DNA from: Bryum argenteum
Taxonomy: Eukaryota > Streptophyta > Bryopsida > Bryales > Bryaceae
Assembly (NCBI GenBank): GCA_037043015.1
Contig: CM073323.1
Location: 24,394,758 to 24,458,757, forward strand
DNA: 64,000 nucleotides
Direction of reading: 5' to 3'
The number at the start of each line of letters is the position of its first letter. Position 1 is the stretch's first letter. Made by a program: the position numbers and the translations under genes. Below, one piece after another: positions 62,840 through 64,000 of the stretch. The notes beneath the pieces were generated by a model that ran no database searches, had not been told where the DNA came from, and saw only the letters and a list, made by a program, of their open reading frames with translations.

Positions 62840-63976
62840 ATGCTTGTCCCCCTTATAAATATTAGTGTAAACGAATGTAACCCTTCAAAAGATATTAACA
62901 CCAACCAAAGCACCATACAAATAAAAGATGATGTAGCACATCTTTATGATATAACAGGAAAACACATCATAACCATACCTATAACGAGACTAAATTGGCT
63001 ATGGAATCAATACTCTAGAGCAAAAGATCTACCACATGGATTAACACCTCCCACACAATCGTTTGAAACAGAAATTGTATGGCTATACCAAAGATACAAA
63101 TACAGAATCCCAAAAACCGACCCACTTAAACTTGCACACTACTCCTTGCCAAAAATACTACTCGACCACATCATAACATCGTTTAATATAACACACTCAT
63201 ATTTCTCCTCACCAATAACATGCTCAACTCAAATAAATAAATTTTACTCACCATTCAAAAGGGACAAAATTTTTGGAGCTATAGGGCAAGCATTTTCTTA
63301 CAAATGGAAAGGAATTGGATATGCCCACCCACATAACAAAATAGATACCCAAAAAGCTATACATTGGGCTAGACTTGCCGCACAAAACAATCCAAACAAT
63401 ATCACCATAATAATCACCCCCGACCACAATTGGTACCATAACCTAACACCACATAAAGGCCCCTATCCAGACACACATGTTGTTACATACATACCTGCAG
63501 ATACAATATTATATGAAGAACCAACAAAACCACCAGAATTTACCAAACCACGGATAGAACCTTCCGCTCTCCACATATTTTGTGTACATCACAAAACCAC
63601 CACTGTAGGAAATAATACACAAATCACCGCCTTAACCACAATCTTTAATAAACTCCAAATCCCCCAACCATACATACAAATTGCCCCTTCAACACAACCA
63701 AATATACAAGTCAACAAAAGCAAAGAATGGAACAAACTCATATATCCAACTGAAAACTCAGTTACATACCATAATATACCATCAATTCCTAGTTTCAGAA
63801 ACGAAACACAACCTAAATTCCTACCACAATACTGCTATTATACTGACGGCTCATTTCTCCCACCACAAAATATGGGCACCCACTGGACCCGTGAAATTGC
63901 AGGATATGGAATATATAATGAATCCAAAAACATCGAACAAGTCAGTAAGACTCCCGTGTTTACAAAACATATTTAG
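62840..63976 (+). CDS. C-terminal retrotransposon fragment: unknown (PCIF1-like?) domain plus start of RNase H
   Basis: This is the longest intact frame of the element. Residues ~120-215 read SYFSSPITCS, then a short gap, KRDKIFGAIGQAFSYKWKGI, AHPH, AIHWARLAAQNNPN and IIITPDHNWY. The spacing of SP, FGA, W-x-G, a Pro-containing loop and a strand ending in TPDHNWY loosely follows the PCIF1-type adenine-N6 methyltransferase core, in which the Pro loop is NPPF. Here it is AHPH, so catalytic activity would be doubtful. This is recollection, not a search. RNase H begins at residue ~334 with YTDGS, and the frame breaks before its RAE block. As it stands it is a fragment of the ORF2 polyprotein and not an independent gene. 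Confidence 0.5.
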   Translation: MLVPLINISVNECNPSKDINTNQSTIQIKDDVAHLYDITGKHIITIPITRLNWLWNQYSRAKDLPHGLTPPTQSFETEIVWLYQRYKYRIPKTDPLKLAHYSLPKILLDHIITSFNITHSYFSSPITCSTQINKFYSPFKRDKIFGAIGQAFSYKWKGIGYAHPHNKIDTQKAIHWARLAAQNNPNNITIIITPDHNWYHNLTPHKGPYPDTHVVTYIPADTILYEEPTKPPEFTKPRIEPSALHIFCVHHKTTTVGNNTQITALTTIFNKLQIPQPYIQIAPSTQPNIQVNKSKEWNKLIYPTENSVTYHNIPSIPSFRNETQPKFLPQYCYYTDGSFLPPQNMGTHWTREIAGYGIYNESKNIEQVSKTPVFTKHI

Positions 63977-64000
63977 GGCTGAAATAATGGCAATATACGA

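Larger units (their letters stand above)
58209..64000 (+). pseudogene. Decayed non-LTR retrotransposon ORF2: APE endonuclease, reverse transcriptase, unknown domain, RNase H
   Basis: The polyprotein is spread over several frames by frameshifts and stops and continues past the window. Recognisable in order: 2A-like motif (58272); a Pro/Thr-rich region (58563-58925); APE endonuclease with ITIQETKL (about 59018), LCGDFNRD (59402-59425) and SDHTPI (59657-59674); reverse transcriptase motifs YIDFKNAFGSID (about 61011), RGTIQGDTLSP and YADDLAI (61321-61341); an intact 378-codon frame (62840-63976) with an unassigned domain at about residues 130-250; and RNase H starting at YTDGS (63839), whose next block (FRAEIMAIY, about 63970) is in another frame. 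The APE plus RNase H layout fits I-, LOA- or Dualen-like groups as well as plant L1, and I cannot place it by eye. The plus strand is unusually A- and C-rich and G-poor. Confidence 0.85.

Overview
The window looks like nuclear DNA of a land plant, most probably a moss. The strongest clue is a ten-exon diterpene cyclase (12762-16450) that carries both class II and class I active sites in an 879-residue protein. That is the architecture and size of the bifunctional ent-copalyl diphosphate/ent-kaurene synthase of mosses, and the protein closely matches my recollection of the Physcomitrium enzyme without being identical. Other plant signs are spliceosomal introns with GT-AG borders, GC-richer exons in AT-rich spacers, a Ty1/copia element primed by initiator Met-tRNA, a CACTA element and a short run of plant telomere-type repeats.

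Layout. 1-8100: AT-rich repeats, including fold-back elements with arms of about 700 bp whose tips are GC-rich arrays, and a GC-rich island at about 2500-3480 with no convincing gene. 8100-12760: spacer. 12762-16450 (+): diterpene cyclase. 16758-18487 (-): five-exon secreted GDSL esterase/lipase, converging on the cyclase. 19349-24066: a Crypton-like tyrosine-recombinase element with introns, flanked by inverted repeats and followed by a 133-bp near-perfect palindrome. 24920-26584: non-autonomous CACTA element with its target duplication. 27090-32563: young Ty1/copia element with two in-frame stops. 33603-33870: MITE with a 10-bp target duplication. 34460-36490 (-): single-exon TypA/BipA GTPase with an organellar presequence. 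38755-44218 (+): nine-exon, probably plastid, protein with TPR-like helices. 44640-54200: gene-free repeats, including a Tourist-like MITE and an older fold-back element. 54200-64000: an ORF1-like protein followed by a very A/C-rich, decayed non-LTR retrotransposon that runs off the window.

There are four confident host genes: the cyclase, the GDSL hydrolase, TypA and the TPR-like protein. I see no sign that they form one pathway. The other recognisable genes belong to mobile elements.

The most unusual material is in two places. One is the Crypton-like element with terminal inverted repeats and a palindrome. The other is the retrotransposon at 57000-64000, which combines a 24-bp coding minisatellite, two 2A-like (NPGP) motifs, an APE endonuclease, a reverse transcriptase with a QGDTLSP motif, a domain vaguely like PCIF1-type methyltransferases, and an RNase H. 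All gene models were spliced by eye; each accepted intron has GT-AG ends and keeps the reading frame, with one unresolved junction in the Crypton gene.
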